A stretch of 64,000 nucleotides of DNA, taken from the NCBI RefSeq assembly GCF_035481675.1, contig NZ_JAYJJW010000001.1:434001-498000 (forward strand), given 5' to 3'. The first letter of the stretch is position 1; each line of letters begins with the position of its first letter. The position numbers were made by a program, and so were the translations under genes. This document shows positions 17,553 through 27,184 of the stretch, piece by piece. The notes beneath the pieces are model-generated. The model was not told the DNA's origin. It saw nothing but the letters and a program-made list of their open reading frames with translations, and ran no database searches. The stretch is from Alteriqipengyuania_B sp035481675. GTDB taxonomy: Bacteria; Pseudomonadota; Alphaproteobacteria; Sphingomonadales; Sphingomonadaceae.

Positions 17553-18047
17553 TCAACCGCGGCGCGGTGCCTTGCCGTTGCTGGCAGCCTGGTAGATCGT
17601 GCCGATCAGCCGCGCGACATTATCCGCCGGCATCGGATCGAGTTCGCGCATGATGTTCTCGATCGTACCGCAATTATCCGGCTTGATCTCTTTCGCGACC
17701 ATCTGGCCGATCATGGCGAGAACGAAGGGCTGGAGCGCGTCGTCGGGCATCGCACCGAACAGGCCCGCATCGTCTCCGGCGAAGCTTTCCAGCCCGCTCT
17801 TGGCGGCCGGCCAGTACGCCTGCGACCCGGCGGTGAACTTGGCCGTCAGCGCCGTGCGGTTGCTGCGCATGTAACCGTCGGCGGCGAAGCGGTTGCCGCA
17901 CTTGGTGTAGGTCGTGTCCAGCAGTGTCGGCATGGCGAAGCGGATCATCGCGCTGACCTGTTCGCCCGTCAGCTCCTTGTCCTGCGCCTGCGCGGGGGTT
18001 GCGGCGAGGCCGGCAAAGGCGGCGAGAGCGAATGCAAGTGTCTTCAT
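17553..18047 (-). CDS. Small exported protein of unknown function
   Basis: 164 residues. The first 21 (MKTLAFALAAFAGLAATPAQA) form a clean Sec signal peptide with an Ala-x-Ala cleavage site. The mature protein is mainly helical and contains two Cys (in TKCGNRF and DNCGTIE) that could form a disulphide. I do not recognise a family. It lies between ispDF (gap 19 bases to the ispDF stop) and pncC (gap 4 bases) on the same strand, so it is probably cotranscribed with both. Confidence 0.7.
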   Translation of the reverse strand: MKTLAFALAAFAGLAATPAQAQDKELTGEQVSAMIRFAMPTLLDTTYTKCGNRFAADGYMRSNRTALTAKFTAGSQAYWPAAKSGLESFAGDDAGLFGAMPDDALQPFVLAMIGQMVAKEIKPDNCGTIENIMRELDPMPADNVARLIGTIYQAASNGKAPRRG

Positions 18048-18066
18048 GTGCTTGAATCCTTGTTAA

Positions 18067-19260
18067 TCAGCCGAGGACCACGGCGGCACTGGCCTGTGCG
18101 GCGATCCCTTCGCCGCGGCCGGTGAAGCCCAATCCTTCGGACGTGGTTGCCTTGACGCTGACGGCATCGACATCGAGGTCGCAAATCGCCGCGAGGCGTT
18201 CCCGCATCGCCTGGCGGTGCGGCCCGATCTTCGGTGCCTCGCAGACGAGCGTGACGTCTATATTCGCAATCCTGTACCCCGCATTGCCGACGAGGTCGCA
18301 GGCGTGCGCGAGGAACCGATCCGACGATGCGCCGGCCCATTTCGGGTCGCTGGGCGGGAAATGATCGCCGATATCGCCCGCCGCAATCGCGCCGAGCAGC
18401 GCGTCGACGATGGCATGGATGCCAACGTCGGCGTCGCTGTGGCCGGCAAGTCCGTGCGTGTGATCCAGCTCCACGCCGCACAGGACGAGGCACTCGCCCC
18501 GTTCCAGCCGGTGGACGTCGTACCCGGTGCCGAAGCGGACGGGTGGCTGCTCCGCCGCGCGCCGGACAGGTGCAGGCGCGGGGGCCGGTGCGGGCTGGCT
18601 CACCTGCGTTTCGGCAAAATCTTCCGCGAAAGTGACTTTCTTCAGCCGCTCGTCGCCAGCGACGAGTACCACGCCGCCCCCGGATTCGCGCAGCACCTGC
18701 GCATCGTCGGTCGCCACGGGTTCGCCCGGCCAGCCGCGGTGGGCGCCGAGGATGGAGCCGAAGTGAAACGCTTGCGGCGTCTGCACTCGCCGCATCGTGC
18801 CGCGCGGCGCGGTCTCTCCCATCAGGTCGCCATCGGCCTGCAGCAGCGTGTCCACGACCTCCAGCACGGGAATCGCGCCGTGATGCTGGCGCAGGCCATT
18901 GAGCAGCCGCTCGATCACGTCGCGCGGCAGGTCGGGGCGGGCGGCATCGTGGATCAGCACCAGCGAAGGCTCGAATTCGGCGAGCTCCTCCAGCGCGTTG
19001 TAGACCGACTGCTGCCGCGTCGCGCCGCCGGTCACGAAGCGGATCTGCGGGAAATCGCCCAGCGCCGTCATCGCCTGCAATTCCGCGCCCTTGGGAATGG
19101 CGATCACGATCGGGTTGGCCCCGGCATCGACCAGCGCTTCGGCGGAATGGGCGACCAGCGGCTTGCCGCGATAGTCCGCAAACTGCTTCGGCAGCGCCTG
19201 TCCTGCGCGCGAGCCCGAGCCGGCAGCGACAATGATGGCCGCAAAGGGCGGCAATGGCAT
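18067..19260 (-). CDS. ispDF: Bifunctional 2-C-methyl-D-erythritol 4-phosphate cytidylyltransferase / 2,4-cyclodiphosphate synthase
   Basis: 397 residues from the ATG at 19260, chosen because GGGGGA lies 7 bases upstream; ATGs at 19275 and 19317 are alternatives. The N-terminal IspD domain has AAGSGSRAG and PKQF. A Pro/Ala-rich linker (QPAPAPAPAPVRR) joins it to an IspF domain starting at GTGYDVHRL, with the metal-site DVGIHAIVDALLGA and GDIGDHFPPSDP. The fusion catalyses two non-consecutive steps of the MEP isoprenoid pathway and is common in alphaproteobacteria. It is divergent from dusB. Confidence 0.95.
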   Translation of the reverse strand: MPLPPFAAIIVAAGSGSRAGQALPKQFADYRGKPLVAHSAEALVDAGANPIVIAIPKGAELQAMTALGDFPQIRFVTGGATRQQSVYNALEELAEFEPSLVLIHDAARPDLPRDVIERLLNGLRQHHGAIPVLEVVDTLLQADGDLMGETAPRGTMRRVQTPQAFHFGSILGAHRGWPGEPVATDDAQVLRESGGGVVLVAGDERLKKVTFAEDFAETQVSQPAPAPAPAPVRRAAEQPPVRFGTGYDVHRLERGECLVLCGVELDHTHGLAGHSDADVGIHAIVDALLGAIAAGDIGDHFPPSDPKWAGASSDRFLAHACDLVGNAGYRIANIDVTLVCEAPKIGPHRQAMRERLAAICDLDVDAVSVKATTSEGLGFTGRGEGIAAQASAAVVLG

Positions 19261-19351
19261 GGATTCCCCCGTCATCAGCGCAGCGCCTACCGCCTTGCTG
19301 CATTTGCTGCAATGCACTATGGCGCTGCCTGACTTTTAAGCAGTTAACACG

Positions 19352-20368
19352 ATGAGCGAAATTCCCGCCCCTCCGCCGCTGAAGCCCATTCAGGTCGGCC
19401 CGGTCACGATCGACACGCCCGTGGTGCTCGCGCCTATGACGGGGGTGACCGATCGGCCGTTCCGTGCACTCGTGCGCCGGTATGGCAGCGGGCTCAACGT
19501 GACCGAGATGATCGCGAGCGAAGCCGCCATCCGCGAAACGCGCCAGTCAGTGCAAAAGGCGGAATGGGCCCCGATCGAGGATCCGGTGTCTATGCAGCTG
19601 GTCGGCTGCGATCCTGCCAGCATGGCAGAAGCCGCGAAGCTGCAGGAAGGCAACGGCGCGGCCATCATCGACATCAATTTCGGCTGCCCGGTCCGCAAGG
19701 TCGTGGGCCAGCTCGCCGGGAGTGCCCTGATGCGCGAAGTCCCGCTGGCCACCAGGCTGATGGAATCGACGGTCAAGGCGGTGGATGTTCCGGTCACGGT
19801 CAAGATGCGCATGGGCTGGGACCATGCCAGCCTGAACGCGCCCGAACTCGCCCGGATTGCAGAAGACCTGGGCGTCAAGATGATCACGGTCCACGGCCGC
19901 ACCCGCAACCAGATGTACAAGGGCAGCGCCGACTGGTCCTTCATCCGGAAGGTGAAGGAAGCAGTGTCGATCCCCGTCATCGTCAACGGCGACATCTGCA
20001 CCATTCAGGACGCGGCGACCGCGCTGGAGCAATCGGGTGCCGACGGGCTGATGATCGGCCGCGGCGCCTATGGCAAGCCGTGGCTCCTGGGCCAGGTGAT
20101 GCATTGGTGGAAGACCGGGCAGGTCCTCGAAACCCCCAGTTTCGACGAGCAGTACGAAACGCTGGTCGAACATTATCGCGACATGCTGGATCATTACGGG
20201 GCCAATGTGGGCGTGAAGATCGCCCGCAAGCACCTCGGCTGGTACACCAAGGGCATGCACGGATCGGCCGACTTCCGGAACAAGGCCAACTTTATCGACG
20301 ATCCGGCAGTCGTGCTGGACGAGATCGAGCGCTTCTACACCCCCTTCCTCCACCGCCGCGCGGCATGA
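19352..20368 (+). CDS. dusB: tRNA-dihydrouridine synthase
   Basis: 338 residues. Dus-family features are VVLAPMTGVTDRPFR at the FMN barrel start, the active-site Cys in NFGCPVRKV, and HGRTRNQMYKG with the phosphate-binding block later (IVNGDI, DGLMIGRGAYGKPWL). It reduces specific uridines of tRNA to dihydrouridine. As in many alphaproteobacteria (where it was called nifR3), it is the first gene before ntrB. The stop overlaps the ntrB start (ATGA), so the two are translationally coupled. Confidence 0.94.
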   Translation: MSEIPAPPPLKPIQVGPVTIDTPVVLAPMTGVTDRPFRALVRRYGSGLNVTEMIASEAAIRETRQSVQKAEWAPIEDPVSMQLVGCDPASMAEAAKLQEGNGAAIIDINFGCPVRKVVGQLAGSALMREVPLATRLMESTVKAVDVPVTVKMRMGWDHASLNAPELARIAEDLGVKMITVHGRTRNQMYKGSADWSFIRKVKEAVSIPVIVNGDICTIQDAATALEQSGADGLMIGRGAYGKPWLLGQVMHWWKTGQVLETPSFDEQYETLVEHYRDMLDHYGANVGVKIARKHLGWYTKGMHGSADFRNKANFIDDPAVVLDEIERFYTPFLHRRAA

Positions 20369-21410
20369 CCGTGGGGCCCGCGCCGGCCGAGCAGCTTTCG
20401 GGGCTGATTTTCGCGCTGCTGCTGGTCGATCCTTCGGGCGCGATTGCGGAGGCGAACCCTGCGGCGGAGGTCATGCTGGGCAAGAGCCGCGAACGGCTGG
20501 CGGGCCGCCCGCTGGAAGAGGTGCTGCAGCTGTCCGACGAGGCCATCCGCCAGCGCCTCGCCGCCTCCGACACCCAGCTGACCGCGCGGCGTATCGGCGT
20601 GCAGCTGTCGGAGCGGCGGCAACTGATCAACCTCACCGTCTCTCCGCTCGCCTCGCATCCCGGCTGGCGGGTCGTCACCCTGTCCGATGCGCGCAAGGAC
20701 GATGGCAGTTTTGAGGATTCCGGCCGCGCCCCGGCCATCCTCGCGCACGAGATCAAGAACCCCCTCGCGGCCATTCGCGGCGCGGCGCAGCTGCTCGGCA
20801 AGAAGCTCGGGGAAAGCGAAATGAAACTGACCACGCTGATCGCGTCCGAAGTGGATCGCATCGCCGGCCTGGTCGACCGCATGCAGTCGCTCGGCAGCGA
20901 GCGGGCGCTGGAGCTTGCGCCCTGCAATGTGCACGAACCGATTTACCGGGCGCGCGAGACCTTCACGGCGACCGCACCGGGTATCTCGCTGGTGGAGGAA
21001 TACGATCCCTCCATCCCGCCAGTGATGATCCACGCGGACAGCCTGGTGCAGGTGGTGCTCAACCTCCTTGCCAACGCCCGCGACGCCCTGCGCGAGACGC
21101 CGGAGCCCACCGTCATCATCCGCACCCGCTTTGTCAGTGGCATGACCGTGCGCGCCTTGCGGCTGGGGCGGCCGCTACGCCTGCCCGTGGAGGTGCGGGT
21201 GTGCGACAACGGCCCCGGCATCGACCCGGCCATATCCGATCACGTGTTCGATCCCTTCGTTTCCAGCAAGGCGGACGGTGAGGGGCTGGGCCTCGCCCTG
21301 GTCAAAAAACTGGTGCGCGACATGGGCGGGCGCATTTATCACGAGAGAAACGAGGCGGCAGGGCGGACGGATTTCGTCATCAACCTGCCGCTCGCCGGAA
21401 AGGACGGCTG

Positions 21411-21411
<1 letters not shown>
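20365..21411 (+). CDS. ntrB: Nitrogen regulation sensor histidine kinase NtrB
   Basis: 348 residues from the ATG at 20365, which overlaps the dusB stop. A PAS-like sensor region (about 12-110) is followed by the H-box ILAHEIKNPLAAIRGAAQLL, with the phospho-acceptor His128. The ATPase domain has the N-box NLLANARDAL and G-boxes DNGPGIDP and DGEGLGLALVKKL. There are no membrane helices, so it is cytoplasmic. In the family it phosphorylates or dephosphorylates NtrC according to PII signalling. It overlaps ntrC by one base (TGATG). Confidence 0.93.
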
Positions 21412-22808
<1,397 letters not shown>

Positions 22809-22853
22809 GGCCGGAGATTGCGCCGAATCCGAGGGATAGCCGCCCATTAACCC

Positions 22854-22875
22854 TTGCAAAAATGCAACAGTGTTG
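22854..22875. promoter_or_regulatory. Two overlapping palindromes just upstream of ntrY
   Basis: TTGCAAAAATGCAA (22854-22867) is an inverted repeat with 5-bp arms. CAACAGTGTTG (22865-22875) is a palindrome with 5-bp arms around a central G, and it shares bases with the first. They sit 17-38 bases before the ntrY ATG in an otherwise GC-rich gap. The second has the CAA-N5-TTG form described for NtrX-type binding sites in related bacteria, so autoregulation of ntrYX is plausible. This is a pattern-based inference. Confidence 0.4.
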
Positions 22876-22891
22876 TTGTAACGCCGCAACG

Positions 22892-25114
22892 ATGGACGCC
22901 ACCTCGCACCCGAGCGGCTCCCGGCCGGTCAAGCGCACGCCGCGCTGGTGGCGCCGCGCGGTCGTGGCATCGCGCAAGGCGAACCTGTTCCTCCTCCTCG
23001 AAATCGCAGCGCTCGTCGGGCTGATCGTCATGGCCTGGGCCAGCTATGTCGCCGTGTCCCGTGCGCCGGAAGCCGAGGTGCTCCCGTCGGCACAGGCCGC
23101 GACCTTGCTCGTCGGCACGCTGATCCCGGCACTCGCGCTGCTTGTGTTGCTCGGCCGGCGGGCGGCGATCCGGCGGCAGAAGGGCAGCGGTGGCCGATTG
23201 CACACGCGGCTGGTGTTTTTCTTTTCGATGGTCGCCGCCGTGCCGACCCTGCTGGTCGTGGTCTTCGCCAGCTTCCTGTTCCAGTCCGGCGTCGAATTCT
23301 GGTTCTCCGACCGCTCGCGCGGACTGGTGGAGAACGCCAACCAGTTGGCGCGCGGCTATTACGACCAGAACCAACGCGATATCTCCAACCAGACCGTCAC
23401 GATGGCGGACGACCTGCGTTCCTACCTCGCACAATATTCGATCGCCTCGCCCGAATTCCAGGAGGGCTATTCCTTCCAGGTCCTCAACCGCGGATTGAGC
23501 GAAAGCGCGATCATCCAGCTGGGCGAAGACGGTGTGTCGCGCATCGTCGCCATCGTGGATCCGGACGAGGACGAGCGGCAGCGCATCTCGGGCCCCACTT
23601 TCGAGCGGCTGCTGGGCGGCGAAACCGTAGTCACCGACACAACCGAAACGGGTATCGAGGCGATTACAGCCATCGATCTTGAACTTGGCCTCTTCCTCTA
23701 CGCTGGCCGCACTTCGGATATTCTCACGCTTAGCCAGTACAACAACGCGCAGAACGTCGTCGAAGCGTATGACGAGCTCGCCGGACGAGCGCGAGCATTG
23801 CAATTGAATTTCAACATCGCGCTGTTCTTCGTCAGCCTCGCGCTGGTCGGCATCGCCATCTGGTTCGCGCTGCGCTTTGCCGACCGACAGGTTACGCCGT
23901 TGACCGACCTCGTATCCGCAGCGCGCAGCGTCGGTGCGGGCAATTACGCCTTACGCGTCGAAGGGCGGCGCGGGGCGGACGAGATCGGCCTGCTCAACCG
24001 CGCCTTCAACCGCATGACCGAGCAGATCGAGCGCCAGACGACCCAGCTGGTCGGTGCCAACACCCAGCTCGACGAACGCCGCGCCTTCATCGAAGCGGTG
24101 CTGGAATCTGTAAGCGCGGGCGTGCTGTCGGTCGACAACGCGGGCACCGTGCAGCTCATGAACGGTTCGGCACAGAAGCTGTTGCTCGACAAGCAGGGGC
24201 CGACGCCGGTGGGTGCTAGCCTCGCCGACCTGGCGCCGCAGATCGAGGCCCTGCGCGAAGCGAACTTGCATAATGGCCTCGTGCAATATTCGAAGGACGG
24301 AGAGCTAAAGACCCTCGCCGTGACGCTCGCCAGCGACCGCGAAGGCCATGTGATCACTTTCGAGGACATCACCCGCCAGCTGCTCGACCAGCGGCAGGCG
24401 GCATGGTCGGACGTGGCGCGGCGGATCGCGCACGAGATCAAGAACCCGCTCACCCCGATCCAGCTGGCCACAGAGCGTCTGCGCCGCCGTTACGGCAAGC
24501 AGATCGAAACCGATGTGGAGCTGTTCGACGAACTGACCGGCACAATCGTCCGCCAGGTCGCGACCTTGCGCAAGATGGTCGACGAATTCTCCAGTTTCGC
24601 GCGGTTGCCGAAGCCGGTGTTCCGTAGCGAGGATGCGGTCGACCTGGTCCGCCAGGCGCTGTTCCTGCAGGAAGTCGCGCATCCAGAAGTCGATTTCGGC
24701 CTCGCAACCGACAGCGACGCGCTGCTGCTCGCCTGCGACCGGCACCAGGTGGGGCAGGCGCTTACCAACGTGCTCAAGAACGCTGTCGAGGCGGTCGAGG
24801 CGCGCAGCCGCACGGCCGAACCGGATTATCGCGGTCGTATTGCCGTGGAGCTGTCTTCGACCGAGGATCACGTCAGCGTGGCGGTGAGCGACAACGGACC
24901 CGGCCTGCCCAAGGAAGGCGCGGCGGTGGTCGAACCCTATGTCACGACGCGCGAGAAGGGCACCGGCCTCGGCCTCGCGATCGTCAAGAAGATCGTCGAG
25001 GAACACGGCGGCGAGATGCAGCTGGCGCAAGTGGCGGACGGCGGCACGCGCGTGACGCTGAGCTTCGCCCGCGATCCCGCATCGCAGCGGCGCACCGCGG
25101 AGGCGGCGGAATGA
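22892..25114 (+). CDS. ntrY: Membrane sensor histidine kinase NtrY
   Basis: 740 residues from the ATG at 22892. Three N-terminal hydrophobic helices (about 32-54, 68-88, 106-130) precede a large periplasmic sensor region. A fourth helix (ALFFVSLALVGIAIWFAL) leads into a HAMP domain, a PAS-like segment (ESVSAGVLSVDNAG) and the kinase core: H-box RRIAHEIKNPLTPIQLATERL, N-box NVLKNAVEAV, and G-boxes DNGPGLP and KGTGLGLAIVKKI. NtrY with NtrX forms the second nitrogen/redox-responsive two-component pair of alphaproteobacteria. ntrX begins 23 bases after its stop. Confidence 0.93.
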   Translation: MDATSHPSGSRPVKRTPRWWRRAVVASRKANLFLLLEIAALVGLIVMAWASYVAVSRAPEAEVLPSAQAATLLVGTLIPALALLVLLGRRAAIRRQKGSGGRLHTRLVFFFSMVAAVPTLLVVVFASFLFQSGVEFWFSDRSRGLVENANQLARGYYDQNQRDISNQTVTMADDLRSYLAQYSIASPEFQEGYSFQVLNRGLSESAIIQLGEDGVSRIVAIVDPDEDERQRISGPTFERLLGGETVVTDTTETGIEAITAIDLELGLFLYAGRTSDILTLSQYNNAQNVVEAYDELAGRARALQLNFNIALFFVSLALVGIAIWFALRFADRQVTPLTDLVSAARSVGAGNYALRVEGRRGADEIGLLNRAFNRMTEQIERQTTQLVGANTQLDERRAFIEAVLESVSAGVLSVDNAGTVQLMNGSAQKLLLDKQGPTPVGASLADLAPQIEALREANLHNGLVQYSKDGELKTLAVTLASDREGHVITFEDITRQLLDQRQAAWSDVARRIAHEIKNPLTPIQLATERLRRRYGKQIETDVELFDELTGTIVRQVATLRKMVDEFSSFARLPKPVFRSEDAVDLVRQALFLQEVAHPEVDFGLATDSDALLLACDRHQVGQALTNVLKNAVEAVEARSRTAEPDYRGRIAVELSSTEDHVSVAVSDNGPGLPKEGAAVVEPYVTTREKGTGLGLAIVKKIVEEHGGEMQLAQVADGGTRVTLSFARDPASQRRTAEAAE

Positions 25115-25137
25115 ATACAAGGAAAGGTGAAGTCTGA

Positions 25138-26517
25138 ATGGCGCTCGACATCCTAGTGGTCGATGACGAACAGGATATCCGCGAACTCGTGGCCGGCGTC
25201 CTGAGCGACGAGGGCTACGAATGCCGCACCGCGGGCGACAGCACCAAGGCGCTCGCAATGATGGACGAGCGGCGGCCCAGCCTGGTCTTGCTCGACGTGT
25301 GGCTGCACGGCAGCCAGATGGACGGGCTGGAAGTGCTCGACGCGATCAAGGCGCGCGAGCCGGACCTGCCCGTCATCATCTTTTCCGGCCACGGCAACAT
25401 CGACACGGCGGTGTCGGCCATTTCCCGCGGGGCGATGGACTTCATCGAAAAGCCGTTCGAGGCCGAGCGCCTGCTCCACCTCGTCGACCGGGCGACCGAG
25501 ACCGAGCGGCTGAGGCGCGAGAACGCCAGGCTGCGCGAAGGCTTCGCCTCGTCGGAGGAATACACCGGCAATTCCAGCGCCATCAACGCGGTTCGCGCCA
25601 CGCTCAAGCGGGTCGCCAGCACCGGCAGCCGCGTGCTTATCACCGGGCCCGCGGGCGCCGGCAAGGAAGTGGCCGCCCGCCTCCTGCATTCATGGAGCCC
25701 GCGCGCCGATCAGGCCTTCGTCACCGTCAGTTCCGCCCGCATTACGCCCGAACTGTTCGAACACGAACTGTTCGGGGAGGAGCAGGACGGGAAGCTGGTG
25801 CGGCCCGGCCTGCTCGAAAACGCCGACGGGGGAACGCTCTATTTCGACGAGGTCGCGGACATGCCGGAAAGCACGCAGGCCCGCATCCTGCGTGTGCTGA
25901 CCGAACAGAGCTTCGTACGCGTTGGCGGATCGCGGCAGATCGGTGTGGACGTGCGCGTCGTATCCTCCACCGCGCGCAACCTTGAAGAGGAAATCGCCGC
26001 CAAGCGCTTCCGCGAGGACCTGTTCTACCGCCTCGCCGTGGTGCCGGTGGAAATCCCCAGCCTGGCCGAACGGCGCGAGGATATTCCCGCGCTCGTCACC
26101 CATTTCTTCGCCCGCTACGCCGCCGAACAGGGGCTTCCGCAGCCGGAGGTCAGCCCCGAGGCGATGGCGGCGCTGCAGGCCTACGACTGGCCCGGCAACG
26201 TGCGCCAGCTGCGCAACGTGGTCGAACGCACGATCATCCTCACCCCGCGCGACAAGCTGGGCATCATCCAGCCCGACATGCTGCCCGCGGAAATCTCCGG
26301 GGCATCGTCCGACGGGGACGACGGGATCGCGCCGCTGATGGGGGTGCCGCTGCGCGAGGCGCGCGAAAGCTTCGAACGGCAATATCTGCGCATCCAGATT
26401 CGCCGCTTTTCGGGCAATATCTCGCGTACTGCGGGCTTCATCGGGATGGAACGCTCCGCGCTCCACCGCAAGCTCAAGCTGCTCGGCATGGCGGATCGTC
26501 CGGACGGCAAGGAATAG
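25138..26517 (+). CDS. ntrX: Response regulator NtrX lacking the GAFTGA loop
   Basis: 459 residues. The receiver has Asp53 in LLDVWL. The AAA+ core keeps Walker A (GPAGAGKE, 170-177) and Walker B-like TLYFDEVADMP. The segment that should carry GAFTGA reads LFGEEQDGKLVRPG (about 211-224), so the sigma-54 contact loop is missing. The C-terminal Fis-like HTH is present (SGNISRTAGFIGMERSALHRKL). NtrX is therefore likely to regulate without remodelling sigma-54, as proposed for NtrX in several alphaproteobacteria. An AAGGAAAGGTGA stretch precedes the ATG. Confidence 0.93.
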   Translation: MALDILVVDDEQDIRELVAGVLSDEGYECRTAGDSTKALAMMDERRPSLVLLDVWLHGSQMDGLEVLDAIKAREPDLPVIIFSGHGNIDTAVSAISRGAMDFIEKPFEAERLLHLVDRATETERLRRENARLREGFASSEEYTGNSSAINAVRATLKRVASTGSRVLITGPAGAGKEVAARLLHSWSPRADQAFVTVSSARITPELFEHELFGEEQDGKLVRPGLLENADGGTLYFDEVADMPESTQARILRVLTEQSFVRVGGSRQIGVDVRVVSSTARNLEEEIAAKRFREDLFYRLAVVPVEIPSLAERREDIPALVTHFFARYAAEQGLPQPEVSPEAMAALQAYDWPGNVRQLRNVVERTIILTPRDKLGIIQPDMLPAEISGASSDGDDGIAPLMGVPLREARESFERQYLRIQIRRFSGNISRTAGFIGMERSALHRKLKLLGMADRPDGKE

Positions 26518-26638
26518 GTCGCCTGGGCCCGGGCCGATTGGTTCGGAACCGCCCGCCTTCGTGAAGCATTTCAGGCAGGATAGCGCCCATGCGCCAAGCC
26601 TGCATGTGCCCCCGCACCAAGAACAGGAGTCATGCTAA

Positions 26639-27184
26639 ATGGCCGACGGAACCCTCTCTGCACGTCCCCGATCCAAGCCGGAGCCTGCTGCGACCGACAA
26701 GAGCGGAGCCTCGCAGCGCCCGCAGAACCTGCAGGACGTCTTCCTCAACTACCTGCGCCGCAACAAGATTCCGGTGACCATGTTCCTGGTAAAAGGCGTG
26801 AAACTGCAAGGCATCGTTACCTGGTTCGACAATTTCTCGATCCTGCTGCGCCGCGACGGGCAAAGCCAGCTCGTCTACAAGCACGCCATTTCCACCATCA
26901 TGCCGGGGCAGGAGCTGGACGTCGATCAGTTCACCGGTAACGATGGCGGACGCAAGTCCAGGCAATTGCAGGACATTTTCCTCGCCAAGTGCCGCGACAC
27001 GCAGGTGCAGGTGACAATGTTCCTGGTCAACGGCGTGATGCTGCAGGGGGAGATTGCCGCATTCGACCTGTTCTGCATGTTGCTGGAGCGTGACGGTTAC
27101 GTCCAGCTTGCCTACAAGCACGCCGTCAGCACGGTGCAGCCTGCCGAAACGCTCGACCTGACGGACGAAGAGGACGACGCCTGA
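26639..27184 (+). CDS. hfq: Double Hfq: RNA chaperone with two tandem Sm domains
   Basis: 181 residues, about twice the usual Hfq. Sm domain 1 (29-89) is canonical: LQDVFLNYLRR, VKLQG, FDNFSILL and YKHAIS (80-84). Sm domain 2 (108-168) is a diverged copy: LQDIFLAKCRD, VMLQG, FDLFCMLL and YKHAVS. Domain 2 has lost the basic rim (RR becomes RD) and the Lys of KLQG, while both keep the YKH motif. A disordered Ala/Pro/Ser-rich N-terminus and an acidic C-terminal tail flank them. Presumably three chains form a pseudo-hexamer. AGGAG lies 9 bases before the ATG. The position between ntrX and hflX is the usual one for hfq. Confidence 0.95.
   Translation: MADGTLSARPRSKPEPAATDKSGASQRPQNLQDVFLNYLRRNKIPVTMFLVKGVKLQGIVTWFDNFSILLRRDGQSQLVYKHAISTIMPGQELDVDQFTGNDGGRKSRQLQDIFLAKCRDTQVQVTMFLVNGVMLQGEIAAFDLFCMLLERDGYVQLAYKHAVSTVQPAETLDLTDEEDDA

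Noticed and set aside
22830..22858. Possible sigma-54 promoter before ntrY (TTGCA as the -12 element)
   Set aside because: The matching -24 element (TGGCAC) is absent at the required distance.
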